Of a DNA stretch of 64,000 bases, positions 63,123 through 64,000 are shown piece after piece. The first letter of the stretch is position 1; every line of letters begins with the position of its first letter. Location of the stretch: positions 186,001 to 250,000 of the forward strand of contig NZ_CP149817.1 of NCBI RefSeq assembly GCF_037935975.1, given 5' to 3'. Source of the DNA: Teredinibacter turnerae (GTDB lineage: Bacteria > Pseudomonadota > Gammaproteobacteria > Pseudomonadales > Cellvibrionaceae). The notes beneath the pieces were generated by a model, which saw nothing but the letters and a program-made list of their open reading frames with translations, searched no databases and was not told the origin of the DNA. The translations under genes and the position numbers were made by a program.

Positions 63123-63749
63123 TTATACCCGCAAGGCTTTCGGCAGCCGGTAGCCTCTGGCGACTGCGGCTTCCCACAATTTTTCCTGCCCGTAGCCCGA
63201 GGTTAATGGGTGCTTTTCGAACGCGTTAATCGCATTTTGTTTTACCCGGTCGCCAAACAGCATTACGCATTTGTGGCCGATAATACCTTGTTGTTTGCCG
63301 TTCCAAACCAGCCCATGGGCCCAGGGTTCCGCCGCGTGGATGCTGGCTGCCATGTCCCGCGTTTGGCCGTATATTTTGAAATTTTGTTTCAGTTTATTGT
63401 CCAGCAAGCCATTGAGGCTGCTGTGGGTTAAATCCACGAGCCGTAAATCGTGTGTAAGCGTCACGCTGGTTAGAGCGTGTGTACGCGCATCGCGTAACTT
63501 TACCGTTTTTGGCCCTTTCGCTGGCAGCCGCAGAAGTGTTTCCGCTAAAGCAGAAGATTCGTGATCGGCCATATAGAAGGTTGGAATACGTTGCCCCGCC
63601 GCATCATCGATTGGGTGGAAGCGGCCACCGCGTGACAGGTCTGCAGGGTCCATCGTTGAGCATGGGTTAAATGCGTTTGGCGCGTACTCGGTATCGTAAA
63701 CACGGTACCAGAAGCGGTGTTTGTCATACCGGGTTTCCGGCCAAGCCAC
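63123..63749 (-). CDS. RES-domain toxin
   Basis: 208 aa with the RES fold: 'RFWYRVYDTEYAP', 'LSRGGRFHP' (Arg and Gly of the motif), 'IPTFYMADHESSALAETLLR' (Tyr, Ser, Glu) and a C-terminal 'HKCVMLFGDR'. RES toxins of type II systems destroy NAD+ by phosphorolysis or ADP-ribosylate metabolic enzymes. It lies three bases after the neighbouring gene, in the antitoxin-then-toxin order usual for Xre-RES pairs. Confidence 0.9.
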   Translation of the reverse strand: MAWPETRYDKHRFWYRVYDTEYAPNAFNPCSTMDPADLSRGGRFHPIDDAAGQRIPTFYMADHESSALAETLLRLPAKGPKTVKLRDARTHALTSVTLTHDLRLVDLTHSSLNGLLDNKLKQNFKIYGQTRDMAASIHAAEPWAHGLVWNGKQQGIIGHKCVMLFGDRVKQNAINAFEKHPLTSGYGQEKLWEAAVARGYRLPKALRV

Positions 63750-63752
63750 CGC

Positions 63753-64000
63753 TTATTCTCCCAGCCACTGACTTTTTAATTGATCAAACAGGCCTGTTTG
63801 CCCTTGCTGTAAAAGATCGATGGGCCGAAAAGTGTCGCCGTCTTCTAAGGGATAGACTTTTGCTTCAACCTGACGTAGCAGGTCTTCCGGGCTGGTGTGG
63901 GGCAGGGGTGCGCCTGCGTACAGCTGACTGGTGGGTACTGACTGGTTGCTCACCAACCACTCTAACACTTCCCACTCGGTGTAACCATGGTGGTATGCAT
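63753..64000 (-). CDS. Probable antitoxin of the RES pair, 5' end outside window
   Basis: The frame stays open from the window edge (…HHGYTEWEVLEWLVSNQ…), so the GTG at 63968 is probably internal. About 82 residues are visible, mostly helical, ending 'TGLFDQLKSQWLGE'. I cannot match it to the MbcA/ParS-Xre antitoxin domain with confidence; the assignment rests on its position directly before the RES gene. Confidence 0.6.
   Translation of the reverse strand, partial: AYHHGYTEWEVLEWLVSNQSVPTSQLYAGAPLPHTSPEDLLRQVEAKVYPLEDGDTFRPIDLLQQGQTGLFDQLKSQWLGE

Noticed and set aside
1-64000. tRNA, rRNA and replication-origin features
   Set aside because: No cloverleaf, rRNA-like stretch or DnaA-box cluster was noticed on reading either strand, although a search tool was not available.

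Overview
The window reads as chromosome of a gammaproteobacterium close to the marine or wood-associated polysaccharide degraders (Cellvibrionaceae type, for example Saccharophagus/Teredinibacter relatives). This is inferred from the xylan-degradation genes, UbiT/U/V, two RND systems, a compact chemosensory operon and moderate GC. No rRNA or tRNA gene was seen, so the taxonomy is a judgement.

Layout. 1-10.5 kb: the 3' part of an RND pump gene, an unrecognised large protein, a beta-lactamase-fold serine hydrolase, a VOC protein, moeA (minus strand), a small Cys-rich protein and ubiT-ubiU-ubiV (O2-independent ubiquinone synthesis). 10-13.4 kb: a beta-barrel gene remnant cut by a 267-bp palindromic mobile element (MITE-like), a second unrelated MITE-like element, and long AT-rich noncoding DNA. 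13.4-25.6 kb: a biosynthetic cluster with one reducing type I PKS (KS-AT-DH-ER-KR-ACP, ER cofactor motif degenerate), a hotdog thioesterase, a type II thioesterase, a GH3 (auxin-conjugase-type) acyl-adenylating enzyme, a secreted alpha/beta hydrolase and an enolase-superfamily enzyme. 25.7-29.2 kb: an OmpR-type two-component system and a PepSY-MipA outer-membrane protein. Direct repeats of TGTYAC with 11-bp period precede the PKS, the two-component genes and mipA, which suggests one regulon. 29.3-33.7 kb: an RND adaptor and pump.

34-42 kb (minus strand): the chemosensory operon cheY-STAS-cheA-mcp-cheW-cheR-cheB-cheD. 42.6-46.2 kb: an ECF sigma/anti-sigma pair divergent from a membrane-anchored catalase-like peroxidase, a cytochrome b561 and a small membrane protein, a likely oxidative-stress unit.

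46.8-58.3 kb: a type III-B CRISPR-Cas locus. It has a leader, 11 repeats with 10 spacers, a Cas6-reverse transcriptase fusion in which all three catalytic aspartates of the RT are replaced and no Cas1 domain follows, then cmr1-cmr6 (Cas10 without HD domain but with an intact GGDD) and a one-helix membrane protein with a Rossmann-like cytosolic domain that could be the ancillary effector. No cas1 or cas2 is in the window. The locus is framed by two copies of the 267-bp MITE family (one reduced to its ends). Two copies of a ~170-bp multi-hairpin element that vary by compensatory base changes sit exactly at the 3' ends of two genes here.

58.5-62.1 kb (minus): an esterase and a GH3 beta-xylosidase-type enzyme with a PA14 insert, a xylan-degradation pair. 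63-64 kb (minus): a RES-domain toxin preceded by its probable antitoxin, which runs off the window.
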